64,000 nucleotides of DNA from Sporosarcina sp. ACRSL (GTDB lineage: Bacteria > Bacillota > Bacilli > Bacillales_A > Planococcaceae), in NCBI RefSeq assembly GCF_022346605.1, contig NZ_JAKRNT010000007.1, positions 1 through 64,000 on the forward strand. Direction: 5' to 3'. Position numbers and translations under genes: made by a program. Shown piece by piece: positions 50,422-58,655 of this stretch (the first letter of the stretch is position 1; each line of letters begins with the position of its first letter). The notes beneath the pieces are model-generated. The model saw nothing but the letters and a program-made list of their open reading frames with translations. It was not told the origin of the DNA and ran no database searches.

Positions 50422-50495
50422 ACAATATGTAAGTGGCAACTTGGATTATATGAAAATAAATCTTAAGTTAACACTAAAAATGAGCATCGTTTATT

Positions 50496-50591
50496 ATGAT
50501 GCTGGTAACATTATTGGCTACATGTAGTGAAAACCCTAGTAATGAACGATCCGCTTCACTTGAGCATGAGCAGTGCCATTGGACATTCTAG
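50496..50591 (+). pseudogene. Possible lipoprotein remnant
   Basis: A 31-codon frame opens MMLVTLLATCSENPSNERSA and ends at TAG. It has a lipobox-like LATC at residue 10 but no proper basic leader and no ribosome binding site. It looks like the worn 5' end of a lipoprotein gene. Confidence 0.3.
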
Positions 50592-50637
50592 GAAAAAACG
50601 CTATCTTCATATAACAAATTCAGTTATACTCTTATTG

Positions 50638-50680
50638 AAGAGGGTTCGAAACCATCCCCTCTATAATAAAAACTAGGGAG
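50638..50680 (+). promoter_or_regulatory. preQ1-I riboswitch
   Basis: AAGAGGGTTCGAAACCATCC, CCTCTATAATAAAAACTAGG matches the preQ1 class I aptamer: stem GAGGG/CCCTC, a C-rich loop, and the A-rich tail AUAAUAAAAACUAGG that folds back. The tail runs straight into the queC ribosome binding site (GGGAGGAAG), so it should control translation. TATACT at 50626-50631 is a possible -10. Confidence 0.82.
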
Positions 50681-50689
50681 GAAGTTTAT

Positions 50690-51340
50690 ATGGAAAAAGC
50701 GGTAGTCGTATTTAGTGGCGGGCAAGATTCAACGACGTGTCTTCTGTGGGCTTTGGAGACATTTGATTACGTTGAAGCCGTCACTTTTTTGTATGGCCAA
50801 AGAAATGTGTCGGAACTGGATTCGGCAAAGAAGATTGCAGAGGATTTGGGGGTTCCCCATACCATCATGGATCTGAATTTGCTGAACCAACTGACGGAGA
50901 ATGCCATGACCCGCAGTGATATGGAGATTGACGAGACGGGTGAAGTTCCGAATACGTTTGTCGAGGGCAGAAACCATATTTTCTTGTCGTTCGCAGCCAT
51001 TTACGCGAAGCGTGTTGGGGCGAGGCATATCATTACTGGTGTGAGTGAAACGGATTTCAGCGGCTATCCAGATTGCCGGAATGATTTTATCAAATCGTTG
51101 AATGTGACACTGAATCTTGCGATGGACGCACGGTTCGAGATCCATACGCCGTTAATGTGGAAAACGAAGGCGGATGTGTGGGAGATGGCGGACAAAATGG
51201 GCAGGTTGGAGTATATCCGAACGAATACGACGACGTGTTATAACGGAATCATCGGTGACGGATGCGGCGATTGTCCTTCTTGCAAATTGCGAAAGCAAGG
51301 CCTCGATGCGTACCTGACAGGGGGTCGAGCACATGTTTAG
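50690..51340 (+). CDS. queC: 7-cyano-7-deazaguanine synthase QueC
   Basis: A 216-residue ATP-dependent enzyme that converts 7-carboxy-7-deazaguanine and ammonia to preQ0 in queuosine synthesis. The PP-loop is [19 protein letters not shown]. The zinc site is made by four Cys in [20 protein letters not shown]. The length is that of the Bacillus enzyme (219). It sits directly behind a preQ1-I riboswitch. Its last eight bases overlap the transporter gene. Confidence 0.97.
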   Translation: MEKAVVVFSGGQDSTTCLLWALETFDYVEAVTFLYGQRNVSELDSAKKIAEDLGVPHTIMDLNLLNQLTENAMTRSDMEIDETGEVPNTFVEGRNHIFLSFAAIYAKRVGARHIITGVSETDFSGYPDCRNDFIKSLNVTLNLAMDARFEIHTPLMWKTKADVWEMADKMGRLEYIRTNTTTCYNGIIGDGCGDCPSCKLRKQGLDAYLTGGRAHV

Positions 51341-51920
51341 GATTCTCATCTACTTACTATCCATCGTAATTGCCAACGTCGTTACCGCCAAATTTGCGCC
51401 GATTCAATTAGGATTGTTCATCATCCCTTATGGAACGTTGTTTATTGGATTGACGCTCGTCATGCGGGATATGGTCCAAAATAGATTTGGCCGTGGGAAA
51501 ACGTATATGTTGATTGTCGCTGCGCTTGCAATCTCTGCGATCACAAGCCACTTGTTAGGCGACGCGCTATGGGTCGTATTTGCATCGACGCTCAGCTTTA
51601 TCATATCCGAAACAGTCGATACGGAAATTTATACGCGTTTCAAACTGCCGTTTGTGAAGCGAGTTATGTATTCCGGAATTATCGCCGGTTTTCTTGATTC
51701 CGCCGTATTTGTCATCATCGGAATCGGTCCGTTAGGTCTCAAGTTTGTACCGTGGGAACTTGTCCCTTACGCGATTGCAGGACAGTGGATTGCGAAAACG
51801 TTGATGCAGCTGATCATAGCAGGGGGAATTAGGCATTTTGTAATGAAATTAGGCATTTATGAACCGAATATATCAGACGTACAACATACAAATCCGCAAA
51901 CAGTGCGGGCCACACGATAA
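51333..51920 (+). CDS. VUT family (YhhQ-like) putative queuosine precursor transporter
   Basis: A 195-residue membrane protein with about six segments, of the VUT/YhhQ family (Pfam 02592): [40 protein letters not shown] opening, [20 protein letters not shown] with the conserved acidic residues, and [20 protein letters not shown]. YhhQ imports preQ0/preQ1. Location between queC and queF under a preQ1 riboswitch supports the same role. It overlaps queC and ends 16 bases before queF. Confidence 0.88.
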   Translation: MFRILIYLLSIVIANVVTAKFAPIQLGLFIIPYGTLFIGLTLVMRDMVQNRFGRGKTYMLIVAALAISAITSHLLGDALWVVFASTLSFIISETVDTEIYTRFKLPFVKRVMYSGIIAGFLDSAVFVIIGIGPLGLKFVPWELVPYAIAGQWIAKTLMQLIIAGGIRHFVMKLGIYEPNISDVQHTNPQTVRATR

Positions 51921-51936
51921 GAGAGGAGCCGATCCA

Positions 51937-52425
51937 ATGAAACAAAGTGATACGAAAGATCTTACACTGCTTGGAAATCAAAATACAGAATACAACTATG
52001 ATTACAATCCGGGTGTGCTCGAAACATTTGAAAACCAACATCAGGACAATAATTATTTTGTAAAGTTTAATATTCCTGAGTTTACGAGTCTTTGCCCAAT
52101 GACCGGCCAACCGGATTTTGCGACAATCTATATTTCTTATATTCCGGACGTCCGGATGGTGGAAAGCAAGTCTTTGAAACTGTACATGTTCAGTTTCAGG
52201 AATCACGGCGCTTACCATGAAGATTGTGTAAATATCATAATGAAAGACCTGATTGAACTGATGGATCCACGGTATATTGAAGTGTGGGCCAAATTCACAC
52301 CGCGTGGCGGCATCTCCATCGACCCGTATTGCAATTATGGAAAGCCGGGCACGATGTTTGAACAAATGGCGGCGAACCGGCTTATGCAACATGATATGTA
52401 CCCGGAGAACATTGATAATCGATAA
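51937..52425 (+). CDS. queF: NADPH-dependent preQ1 synthase QueF
   Basis: A 162-residue unimodular QueF that reduces the nitrile of preQ0 to the amine preQ1. The catalytic Cys is in [18 protein letters not shown], followed by the QueF motif [23 protein letters not shown] 51937 has GAGAGGAG; the frame is open further upstream inside the transporter gene. A second copy of its last ~60 codons is found at 55645-55817. Confidence 0.97.
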   Translation: MKQSDTKDLTLLGNQNTEYNYDYNPGVLETFENQHQDNNYFVKFNIPEFTSLCPMTGQPDFATIYISYIPDVRMVESKSLKLYMFSFRNHGAYHEDCVNIIMKDLIELMDPRYIEVWAKFTPRGGISIDPYCNYGKPGTMFEQMAANRLMQHDMYPENIDNR

Positions 52426-52436
52426 ATAATTTGATG

Positions 52437-52480
52437 AAAAGCGTTAGATCCATTAATACGGGGATTTAACGCTTTTTTTC
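52437..52480 (+). terminator. Terminator after queF
   Basis: AAAAGCGTTAGATCC and GGGATTTAACGCTTTT form a long stem (one G-U pair), followed by a T-run. Related copies follow the queF fragment (55826-55870) and stand at 56391-56432. Confidence 0.92.
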
Positions 52481-52496
52481 ATTACGAACTGTGTGT

Positions 52497-52645
52497 TTTA
52501 TGCGTATCTGTAGACTTTTATGCGCGAAATATTAGGTTTATGCGTTTTTATTGGCATTTATGCGCGTATCCATTCATTTATGAGTAATTGTACGAGTTTA
52601 TGCGTGTGAATCGGGATTTATGCGTTTTTAGAGCAGTTATATGCG
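52497..52645. repeat. TTTATGCG array with exact 20-bp period
   Basis: TTTATGCG occurs at 52497, 52517, 52537, 52557, 52577 (as TTTATGAG), 52597 and 52617, each start exactly 20 bases after the last. An eighth, shifted copy TTATATGCG is at 52637. The 12-base spacers are not conserved in sequence. The period is not a multiple of three, and there is no open frame. The region lies between the queF terminator and the PadR gene. Confidence 0.9.
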
Positions 52646-52753
52646 CTTTTATTTAACAAATAGCTTTAACACCACGCAATTGGCAAAAAAGCCTTGAGTT
52701 CTTGGTCATCAACCCCTTCACCATTTAGTTTAAATTATTTAGACCTTATTGAG

Positions 52754-52800
52754 TTGACAAGTGGTACTATTCAGTAATACTATATACTAGTAGTTAGTAA
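52754..52800 (+). promoter_or_regulatory. padR promoter with repeated TACTA operator-like motifs
   Basis: TTGACA at 52754-52759 and TACTAT at 52778-52783 give an 18-bp spacer. TACTATTCAGTA at 52765-52776, then TACTATATACTAGTAGTTAG TAACACAG, are rich in TACTA/TAGTA dyads, the expected PadR binding region. TACTGAATAGT recurs as the stem of the terminator at 53716. Confidence 0.6.
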
Positions 52801-52846
52801 CACAGAGTACTAAAAATATAAGTAACATATATATGGAGGTAAAAAA

Positions 52847-53191
52847 TTGGAAAATATCACAGAAATGCTGAAAGGGGTGCTTGAGGGGTGTGTGCTTGAA
52901 ATCATCAGCCGTGGCGAAACTTACGGCTATGAAATCACGCAACAGCTGCGAGAACTTGGCTTCACTGATGTGGTTGAAGGCACTGTTTATGCGATTACTA
53001 TGAGGCTTGAGAAAAACAATCTGGTGGACATTGAAAAAAAGCCATCCACTATGGGACCGCCAAGAAAATTTTACACACTCAACGCAGCTGGTCAAGAACA
53101 GCTTGAAATCTTTTGGGAAAAATGGGATTTCGTCTCAAGCAAAATTAACTACCTTAAAACTAAAAAAAATTTAAAAGGAGAAGTGCTATGA
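52847..53191 (+). CDS. PadR family transcriptional regulator
   Basis: A 114-residue PadR winged-helix repressor: [79 protein letters not shown]. The [22 protein letters not shown] pattern is classic. TTG start behind ATGGAGGT. The next gene starts within its stop codon (ATGA). It probably represses this operon and the ABC exporter genes that follow. Confidence 0.93.
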   Translation: MENITEMLKGVLEGCVLEIISRGETYGYEITQQLRELGFTDVVEGTVYAITMRLEKNNLVDIEKKPSTMGPPRKFYTLNAAGQEQLEIFWEKWDFVSSKINYLKTKKNLKGEVL

Positions 53192-53526
53192 GTATTTTTG
53201 AAAAAATTATCGGAAGTCTGGATGACAAGCGGGAATGGAAGGCAATGGAGGCGCGTGCGAAGGCACTTCCAAGTGAGTACCGCAACGTTTACAGCGCAAT
53301 CAAAAAGTATTTATGGACTTCCGGTAGTCCCTCCGACTGGAAGGAATGCAGCCGTATCTTCGGTGGCATTCTCGACCTCTTCGAGGAAGGTGCAGCGGAA
53401 GGCAAGAAAGTCACTGACCTTACAGGCAAGGACGTGGCTACTTTCTGCGACGAGCTAGTAAAGGACACGAAAACTTGGAGGGACAAATATCGCACGAAGT
53501 TGAATGATACGATTGGTCGTGGCTAA
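53188..53526 (+). CDS. DUF1048 family protein
   Basis: A 112-residue DUF1048 protein: [60 protein letters not shown] and [23 protein letters not shown]1048 proteins are nearly always encoded with a PadR regulator and an ABC exporter, as here; their role is not known. It overlaps padR by four bases. AAAAGGAG precedes the ATG. Confidence 0.92.
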   Translation: MSIFEKIIGSLDDKREWKAMEARAKALPSEYRNVYSAIKKYLWTSGSPSDWKECSRIFGGILDLFEEGAAEGKKVTDLTGKDVATFCDELVKDTKTWRDKYRTKLNDTIGRG

Positions 53527-53563
53527 CGGAGAAATCCTAATGGATTTTCGCCTAGCATCACAC

Positions 53564-53697
53564 TAACGACGCAAACCATCACTGGGGAGGACTTGGCCAC
53601 CTTGTCCGACGAACTACTTGCAAACGCTAAAACCTATGTCGACAAGTATCGTGAAAATATTGAATCAGAGGACCATGAAGCAATTGGGGAAAAGTAA
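53564..53697 (+). pseudogene. Fragment of a second DUF1048 gene
   Basis: The frame TTQTITGEDLATLSDELLAN, AKTYVDKYRENIESEDHEAI ends at TAA 53695. It aligns with the last third of the preceding DUF1048 protein ([20 protein letters not shown]). The N-terminal two thirds are gone. PadR/DUF1048 loci often carry two DUF1048 genes; here the second has been lost. Confidence 0.8.
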
Positions 53698-53715
53698 ATT
53701 TAATAGATGTTTCCT

Positions 53716-53768
53716 ACTGAATAGTTGGTTACAAATGTAATGTGTCACCTTCACTATTCAGTTTTATT
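53716..53768 (+). terminator. Terminator with PadR-box-like stem
   Basis: ACTGAATAGT and ACTATTCAGT form a perfect 10-bp stem with a ~27-base loop, then TTTTATTATT. The arm equals the ACTATTCAGTA found in the padR promoter, so it could also be a PadR site in front of the ABC genes. Confidence 0.65.
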
Positions 53769-53869
53769 ATTAATCCGGTAGTCAGTAATACAGATTATCA
53801 GTCATACTGAGTAGTGAAGAAAAGGTAATTCTAGAGACTTGTTGAGCTATTTAGAAGGAGGGAGAAAGT

Positions 53870-54631
53870 ATGAACAATGCAGCGATATCGGTAAAAGGTT
53901 TAAAAAAATCCTTTAAAGACAAGGAAGTCTTAAAGGGAGTAGATTTTGAGGTGCGGCCTGGCGAAATTTTCGCACTGCTGGGCTCAAATGGGGCGGGCAA
54001 GACGACGACGGTCAACATCCTCTCAACGCTGATGAAGCCCGATGGCGGCGAAGCAGGTATTTGTGGCTTTGACGTCCAGCGTCAACCGGATCATGTTCGC
54101 CAGAGCATAAGCCTAACAGGGCAGTTCTCAGCTTTAGACGGTATGCTCACCGGGAGGGAAAATCTAATGATGATCGCCAAGTTGCGGGGAGTTTCAAATC
54201 CCGGTCAAATCGCCGACAATCTGCTTGCAAGATTCAGCCTAACCGATGCGGCCAACCGCCGGGCGGACCAGTATTCCGGTGGGATGAAGCGCCGGCTTGA
54301 CATCGCCATGAGCCTGATCGGGACGCCAGCAGTCGTTTTTCTCGACGAACCGACGACAGGGCTTGACCCCGAAGCACGGATTGAAGTCTGGGATACTGTC
54401 AAGGTTCTTGCCGACGGTGGAACGACCATCTTGCTGACGACCCAGTACCTGGAGGAAGCCGAACAACTGGCGGACCGTATCGCCATCCTGCATGGCGGAA
54501 AAATCATCACGACCGGTACCCTTACCGAACTCAAAGAGATGTTTCCGCCAGCGAAAGTGGAGTACATCGAGAAGCAGCCGACATTGGAGGAAATTTTCCT
54601 CGCGATCATTGGCAAAAAGGAGGCGATGTAA
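53870..54631 (+). CDS. ABC exporter ATP-binding protein (DrrA-like)
   Basis: A 253-residue ABC ATPase of the daunorubicin-resistance (DrrA) type: Walker A GSNGAGKTTTVNIL, Q-loop LTGQFSALDGMLTGRENL, signature YSGGMKRRLDIAMSL, Walker B VVFLDEPTTGLDPEARIEVW, switch TTQYLEEAEQLADRIAI. It is shorter than DrrA (~330), with only a stub of the C-terminal domain. Codons are G+C-rich compared with most of the window. GGAGGGAG precedes the ATG. Drives the permease encoded next. Substrate unknown, probably a drug or lipid-like compound. Confidence 0.93.
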   Translation: MNNAAISVKGLKKSFKDKEVLKGVDFEVRPGEIFALLGSNGAGKTTTVNILSTLMKPDGGEAGICGFDVQRQPDHVRQSISLTGQFSALDGMLTGRENLMMIAKLRGVSNPGQIADNLLARFSLTDAANRRADQYSGGMKRRLDIAMSLIGTPAVVFLDEPTTGLDPEARIEVWDTVKVLADGGTTILLTTQYLEEAEQLADRIAILHGGKIITTGTLTELKEMFPPAKVEYIEKQPTLEEIFLAIIGKKEAM

Positions 54632-55381
54632 ATGCAAAGCAAAACAGGTGTATTACTAGGGCGTTTAATGCGCAACATCCTGCGCAGCCCGGATACGATT
54701 ATTACGGTGGCGATTACGCCGATTATGATGTTGCTACTGTTTGTCTACGTATTTGGCGGCGCCATAGAAACAGGCACAGAAAACTACGTCAATTATTTAT
54801 TGCCGGGAATCTTGCTGATGGCTATAGCATCCGGCGTCGCTTACACCTCCGTGCGACTGTTCACGGATGTAAAGAGTGGTCTGATGGCGCGTTTCATTAC
54901 CATGCCCATCAAGCGCTCGTCGATATTGTGGGCCCACGTGTTGACCTCACTTGTTTCCAATGCGCTTACTATCGTGATTGTTATCCTCGTCGCACTTTTA
55001 ATGGGTTTCCGATCCAGCGCTGATATCCTGGATTGGCTCGCGGTAGCGGGGATACTCGGACTGTTTACGATGGCGCTGACATGGCTTGCGGTTATTCCCG
55101 GATTGACAGCGGGGTCTATGGAGGGGGCGACAGCCTACTCGTACCCGCTGATTTTCCTGCCGTTTATCAGTTCTGCCTTCGTACCCACCGAAACCATGCC
55201 TAAAATTGTCCGTGCGTTTGCTGAGAACCAGCCCGTGACTTCAATCGTGAATGCGATACGTGCCCTTTTGTATGAAGGGTCTGTTGGCAACAATCTCTGG
55301 ATCGCACTTGCCTGGTGCGTCTGTATCATGGTTATCGCTTACTTCTTGGCCAGTAAAGCATTTAAACGCCAGTTAGGGTAA
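54632..55381 (+). CDS. ABC-2 type exporter permease (DrrB-like)
   Basis: A 249-residue ABC-2 membrane protein with six segments: VAITPIMMLLLFVYVFGGAI, YLLPGILLMAIASGVAYTSV, FITMPIKRSSILWAHVLTSL, ending NNLWIALAWCVCIMVIAYFL. The PLIFLPFISSAFVPTETMPK loop with following NQPVTSIVNAIRALL is the DrrB hallmark. It begins directly at the end of the ATPase gene (AAGGAGGCGATGTAAATG). G+C-rich like its partner. Confidence 0.93.
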   Translation: MQSKTGVLLGRLMRNILRSPDTIITVAITPIMMLLLFVYVFGGAIETGTENYVNYLLPGILLMAIASGVAYTSVRLFTDVKSGLMARFITMPIKRSSILWAHVLTSLVSNALTIVIVILVALLMGFRSSADILDWLAVAGILGLFTMALTWLAVIPGLTAGSMEGATAYSYPLIFLPFISSAFVPTETMPKIVRAFAENQPVTSIVNAIRALLYEGSVGNNLWIALAWCVCIMVIAYFLASKAFKRQLG

Positions 55382-55644
55382 GTACACCAATATGGGATTA
55401 GACATATCATTGAAGGCCAATTCGTTAACAACTTGTTCGTGATTATTAGGTTGAAAGGAACATAGACGTTTTTTTACCTACTGCTCCTTTTTATGTTGAG
55501 TTAATTATCTTCTCTTTTAGTAAGCAAATGGCGGCAAAATCGACAGTTGTGCTACTTTGAAATAAATAGAGTCTCATTTAATAGCATAGAACAGTTGAAA
55601 ATCGAATTGGCAAGAGATGCTAAAGAACGTACAGAGTATACAAT
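55382..55644 (+). other. Intergenic region after the exporter genes
   Basis: AACAACTTGTTCGTGATTAT and a short imperfect hairpin AGGAACATAGACGTTTTTTT (no strong terminator) follow the permease gene. I see no gene. The join to the queF copy lies at about 55644. Confidence 0.5.
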
Positions 55645-55872
55645 TTGAACTGATGGATCCACGATATATTGAAGTGTGGGCGAAATTCACACCGCGTGAC
55701 GGCATCTCCATCGACCCGTATTGCAATTACGGAAAGCCGGGCACGATGTTTGAACAAATGGCGATGAACCGGCTGATGCAGCATGATATGTATCCGGAGA
55801 ATATTGATAATCGATGAAAACGAATGAAAAGCGTTAGATCCTTTAACACGGGGATCTAACGCTTTTTTAGTA
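55645..55872 (+). pseudogene. Duplicated 3' end of queF with its terminator
   Basis: From TTGAACTGATGGATCCACG on, this segment repeats 52253-52480 almost exactly: the last ~57 codons of queF ([20 protein letters not shown] ... [12 protein letters not shown]) and the following GCGTTAGATCC terminator at 55826-55870. The 5' two thirds of queF, including the catalytic Cys, are absent. Together with the intact queF end it forms direct repeats flanking the TTTATGCG array, padR, DUF1048 and ABC genes. Confidence 0.9.
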
Positions 55873-55876
55873 ACTT

Positions 55877-56302
55877 TTATTGATTTGTTTGCTCTGCGTA
55901 ACGTTTAAAATTATCTAAAATCGCCTGCCATCCTTGTCGTTGAAAATCGACTGGATGTTCAGTTTCAGCATCAAATGTCTCAATTACTTCGGTTTCGTTT
56001 CCTTGACCTGTAAAGGTGATGTTAACTTTTCTTCCATCTCCCATTGTATAAGAAATCACCTCATGTAATTTTACTTCATCGTAGATTCCGCCAAAATCAA
56101 ACCCCATACTACCATCTTTTGCTTCCATTCTTGAAGTGAATTTTCCACCTGGTCTAAGATCATTCTCAGCAAATGGTGTGTGCCAATCATCTGATGCACT
56201 GTTCCATTTTTTAATATGATTTGGCTCTGTCCAATATTCCCAGACCTTTTCCACTGGTACCTGAATAGTTGTTCTTATTGTAATTTCCTCAAATGCTCCC
56301 AT
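55877..56302 (-). CDS. SRPBCC/AHSA1 family protein
   Basis: A 141-residue START-like protein of the activator-of-Hsp90 (AHSA1) type: EEITIRTTIQVPVEKVWEYW, NHIKKWNSASDDWHTPFAEN, FTSRMEAKDGSMGFDFGGIY, ending GWQAILDNFKRYAE. These small proteins bind lipid-like or aromatic ligands. GGAGGAGAAAC precedes the ATG. Its stop lies five bases from the duplicated queF terminator. Confidence 0.9.
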   Translation of the reverse strand: MGAFEEITIRTTIQVPVEKVWEYWTEPNHIKKWNSASDDWHTPFAENDLRPGGKFTSRMEAKDGSMGFDFGGIYDEVKLHEVISYTMGDGRKVNITFTGQGNETEVIETFDAETEHPVDFQRQGWQAILDNFKRYAEQTNQ

Positions 56303-56390
56303 GTTTCTCCTCCTTGTTATTTGTTTTAGTTCTACGTTACATATGATTAACTATCACTATTATAATACACCTATAAGAGAAGGACTATTC

Positions 56391-56432
56391 TAAGCGCTAG
56401 ATCCGTTATTACGAGAATCTAACGCTTTTTTT
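56391..56432. terminator. GCGCTAGATCC-type terminator copy
   Basis: AAGCGCTAGATCC and GAATCTAACGCTTTTTTT form a stem like the queF terminator. It is a third copy, with no gene of its own next to it. The remaining bases to 56640 hold no gene; a promoter for the coat operon should lie near 56580-56630. Confidence 0.7.
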
Positions 56433-56650
56433 CTATTAATAGCACATTCTCTTCTTTTTTAACCCATTTTGTTCATGATAGGAACTTTTTGAACAAATTT
56501 GAAAAAGATTAGTCAAGAATAAAAATTAAATGGGAGATTTCTCGTGAAGATTAAACTTTTTTCATTCCATTAAATGACTTAAATTACTCTGAATATAAAC
56601 TTCATTTTAGGGATAATCTTCAATGGATGAAAAGATACGGAGGTGTAGGA

Positions 56651-56881
56651 ATGTTTGAAAAAAAATTAGCACTTCATGAAACTTTGGAATTTCATGAAGT
56701 AATAAATTTTAAGACAGTATGTTTACTTAAATCTAAAATGATGCAAGGTATCGTTTTTGACCAAGATCTAAAAGATCTATTGGAGAAAGACGTAAAACAA
56801 TCTATACCTGCGTTAACTGCAATGATAAAAATATATTCAAACTCTGAGTTAAAAGAAACGGGGAGCGGTTCTTATGAATGA
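56651..56881 (+). CDS. yraG: Spore coat protein, YraG/CotF-associated small protein
   Basis: A ~76-residue protein: MFEKKLALHETLEFHEVINF, KTVCLLKSKMMQGIVFDQDL, KDLLEKDVKQSIPALTAMIK. It resembles the short CotF-like coat proteins YraG/YraE encoded beside adhB in B. subtilis. ACGGAGGTG lies seven bases before ATG 56651. It overlaps the next coat gene by eight bases. Expression in the sporulating mother cell is inferred from homology. Confidence 0.72.
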   Translation: MFEKKLALHETLEFHEVINFKTVCLLKSKMMQGIVFDQDLKDLLEKDVKQSIPALTAMIKIYSNSELKETGSGSYE

Positions 56882-57236
56882 TTATTTAGATCCTATAAAT
56901 TCTGTTGGAATGCCCGAACTTACTGATTCAGGTATTGCCCTTGAATTTTTGTTATCAACAAAAACTGGGGTTAGAAATCTTTCAATTGCATTGACAGAAA
57001 CAACAACCCCTGCAATTAGAAAGTTATTACAGGAACAACTTGATGTAACCATTGCCTTATATTCTGAAATTGTAGATCTCATGATAAAAAAACAATGGTT
57101 AAACCCATATGATTTGGAACTTCAAAAGCAATTGGATATTAAATCCGCTCAAAATGCAGTCGATATAGCTAATTTAAATCTCTTTCCGGGCGTTACAAAT
57201 CGGAAAGGAATGTTTCCGAGCCCACCAAAAAAATAA
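56874..57236 (+). CDS. yraF: Spore coat protein, CotF/YraF-like
   Basis: A 120-residue CotF-family coat protein (ferritin-like helical): TDSGIALEFLLSTKTGVRNL, SIALTETTTPAIRKLLQEQL, DVTIALYSEIVDLMIKKQWL, NPYDLELQKQLDIKSAQNAV. Such proteins are spore coat constituents. It overlaps the preceding gene, and the dehydrogenase gene follows within 24 bases, as in the yra cluster of B. subtilis. Confidence 0.85.
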   Translation: MNDYLDPINSVGMPELTDSGIALEFLLSTKTGVRNLSIALTETTTPAIRKLLQEQLDVTIALYSEIVDLMIKKQWLNPYDLELQKQLDIKSAQNAVDIANLNLFPGVTNRKGMFPSPPKK

Positions 57237-57259
57237 TGAATAAAGAAGGAGTTTAAATA

Positions 57260-58396
57260 ATGAAAGCTGTTACTTTTCAAGGTGTTAAAAATGTTCAAGT
57301 AAAAAACGTAAAAGACCCAAAAATCCAAAATGCGGATGATATCATAGTTAAAATAACTACCTCTGCCATTTGCGGATCAGACTTACACTTACTTCATGGG
57401 ATGATCCCAAACCTTGGAGAAGATTATGTTATTGGACATGAACCTATGGGAATTGTTGAAGAGGTTGGTAAGGATGTAACGAAAGTTAAAAAAGGGGATC
57501 GCGTTATCATCCCATTTAATATAGCATGTGGTCAATGCTGGTACTGTAATCATGAACTAGAAAGCCAATGCGACAATACGAATGAAAACGGTGAGATGGG
57601 CGCGTATTTTGGCTACTCAGACACGACAGGGGGGTTCCCAGGTGGCCAAGCGGAATTTATGCGAGTTCCATATGCTAATTTTACCCCTTTTAAGATCCCA
57701 GAAAACAGTGAAATTGCGGATGAAAGTTTAGTGTTACTTGCAGATGCTGCATCTACAGCATTTTGGAGTGTAGACAATGCGGGAGTGAAACAAGGGGATA
57801 CGGTCGTAATTCTAGGATGCGGTCCAGTTGGTCTGTTAGCACAAAAATTCGCGTGGTTAAAAGGTGCAAAAAGAGTTATTGCAGTTGATTACGTTGGCTA
57901 TCGTTTAAAACATGCAAAACGTACGAATAACGTGGAGATTGTTAACTTTGAAGATCATGAAAATTGTGGTGAATTTTTAAAAGAAATAACACAGGGGGGA
58001 GCAGATGTAGTCATTGACTGCGTAGGAATGAGTGGAAAAATGACTCCACTGGAATTTCTTGCATCTGGTCTGAAATTACAAGGAGGAGCAATGGGAGCTC
58101 TTGTAATTGCAAGTCAAGCTGTTCGCAAAGGTGGAACAATTCAAATTACAGGAGTTTACGGGGCACGTTATAATGCATTCCCATTAGGTGACATCTTTCA
58201 ACGAAATGTGAATATTAGGACAGGTCAAGCTCCAGTTATTCACTACATGCCGCATTTATATAATTTAATTGCGCAAGGTAAGGTTGATCCAAGTGATATT
58301 GTCACTCATGTACTTCCTTTAGATCAAGCTAAGCATGGTTATCAAGTATTTGACACGAAAATGGAAGACTGTATAAAAGTTGTACTAAAACCGTAA
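57260..58396 (+). CDS. adhB: Zinc-dependent alcohol/formaldehyde dehydrogenase AdhB-like
   Basis: A 378-residue zinc- and NAD-dependent MDR dehydrogenase, matching B. subtilis AdhB in length and sequence. The catalytic zinc site is AICGSDLHLLHGMIPN with HEPMGIVEEVG. The structural zinc Cys cluster is FNIACGQCWYCNHELESQCD. The nucleotide-binding motif is VVILGCGPVGLLAQKF. This group includes glutathione-independent formaldehyde dehydrogenases. It is the third gene of a coat-protein operon. Its role in spores is unknown. Confidence 0.93.
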   Translation: MKAVTFQGVKNVQVKNVKDPKIQNADDIIVKITTSAICGSDLHLLHGMIPNLGEDYVIGHEPMGIVEEVGKDVTKVKKGDRVIIPFNIACGQCWYCNHELESQCDNTNENGEMGAYFGYSDTTGGFPGGQAEFMRVPYANFTPFKIPENSEIADESLVLLADAASTAFWSVDNAGVKQGDTVVILGCGPVGLLAQKFAWLKGAKRVIAVDYVGYRLKHAKRTNNVEIVNFEDHENCGEFLKEITQGGADVVIDCVGMSGKMTPLEFLASGLKLQGGAMGALVIASQAVRKGGTIQITGVYGARYNAFPLGDIFQRNVNIRTGQAPVIHYMPHLYNLIAQGKVDPSDIVTHVLPLDQAKHGYQVFDTKMEDCIKVVLKP

Positions 58397-58415
58397 ATAT
58401 TCCGGGTTAGTTTTC

Positions 58416-58446
58416 GAGCATCTCTTATGAGGTGCTTTTTTAGATT
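58416..58446 (+). terminator. Terminator after adhB
   Basis: GAGCATCTC-TTAT-GAGGTGCTTTTTT: the stem GCATCTC/GAGGTGC (one G-U pair) is followed by T residues. No gene lies in 58447-58655. Confidence 0.82.
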
Positions 58447-58655
58447 TTGAAGTGAAAAATATTTGTATTCCTTTATAGAAAAATACTCATGATGAAATGC
58501 TATTTAATCAGTGCAATTGATATTTGTTAAATTGTTGTATATACATAGATTGTCCCATCCAATCACGATAGAAAAAATTATCAAGTACCAGGCATTAAAA
58601 AAAATACTTTAACATATATAGGTGATATTCGTTCGAATTTGATGAGGAGGATATC

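Noticed and set aside
52497..52645. CRISPR-like array
   Set aside because: Only 8 of every 20 bases recur; repeats are far too short, and no cas genes are present.
55617..55817. Second functional QueF
   Set aside because: Only the last ~57 codons are present; the catalytic Cys and QueF motif are missing.
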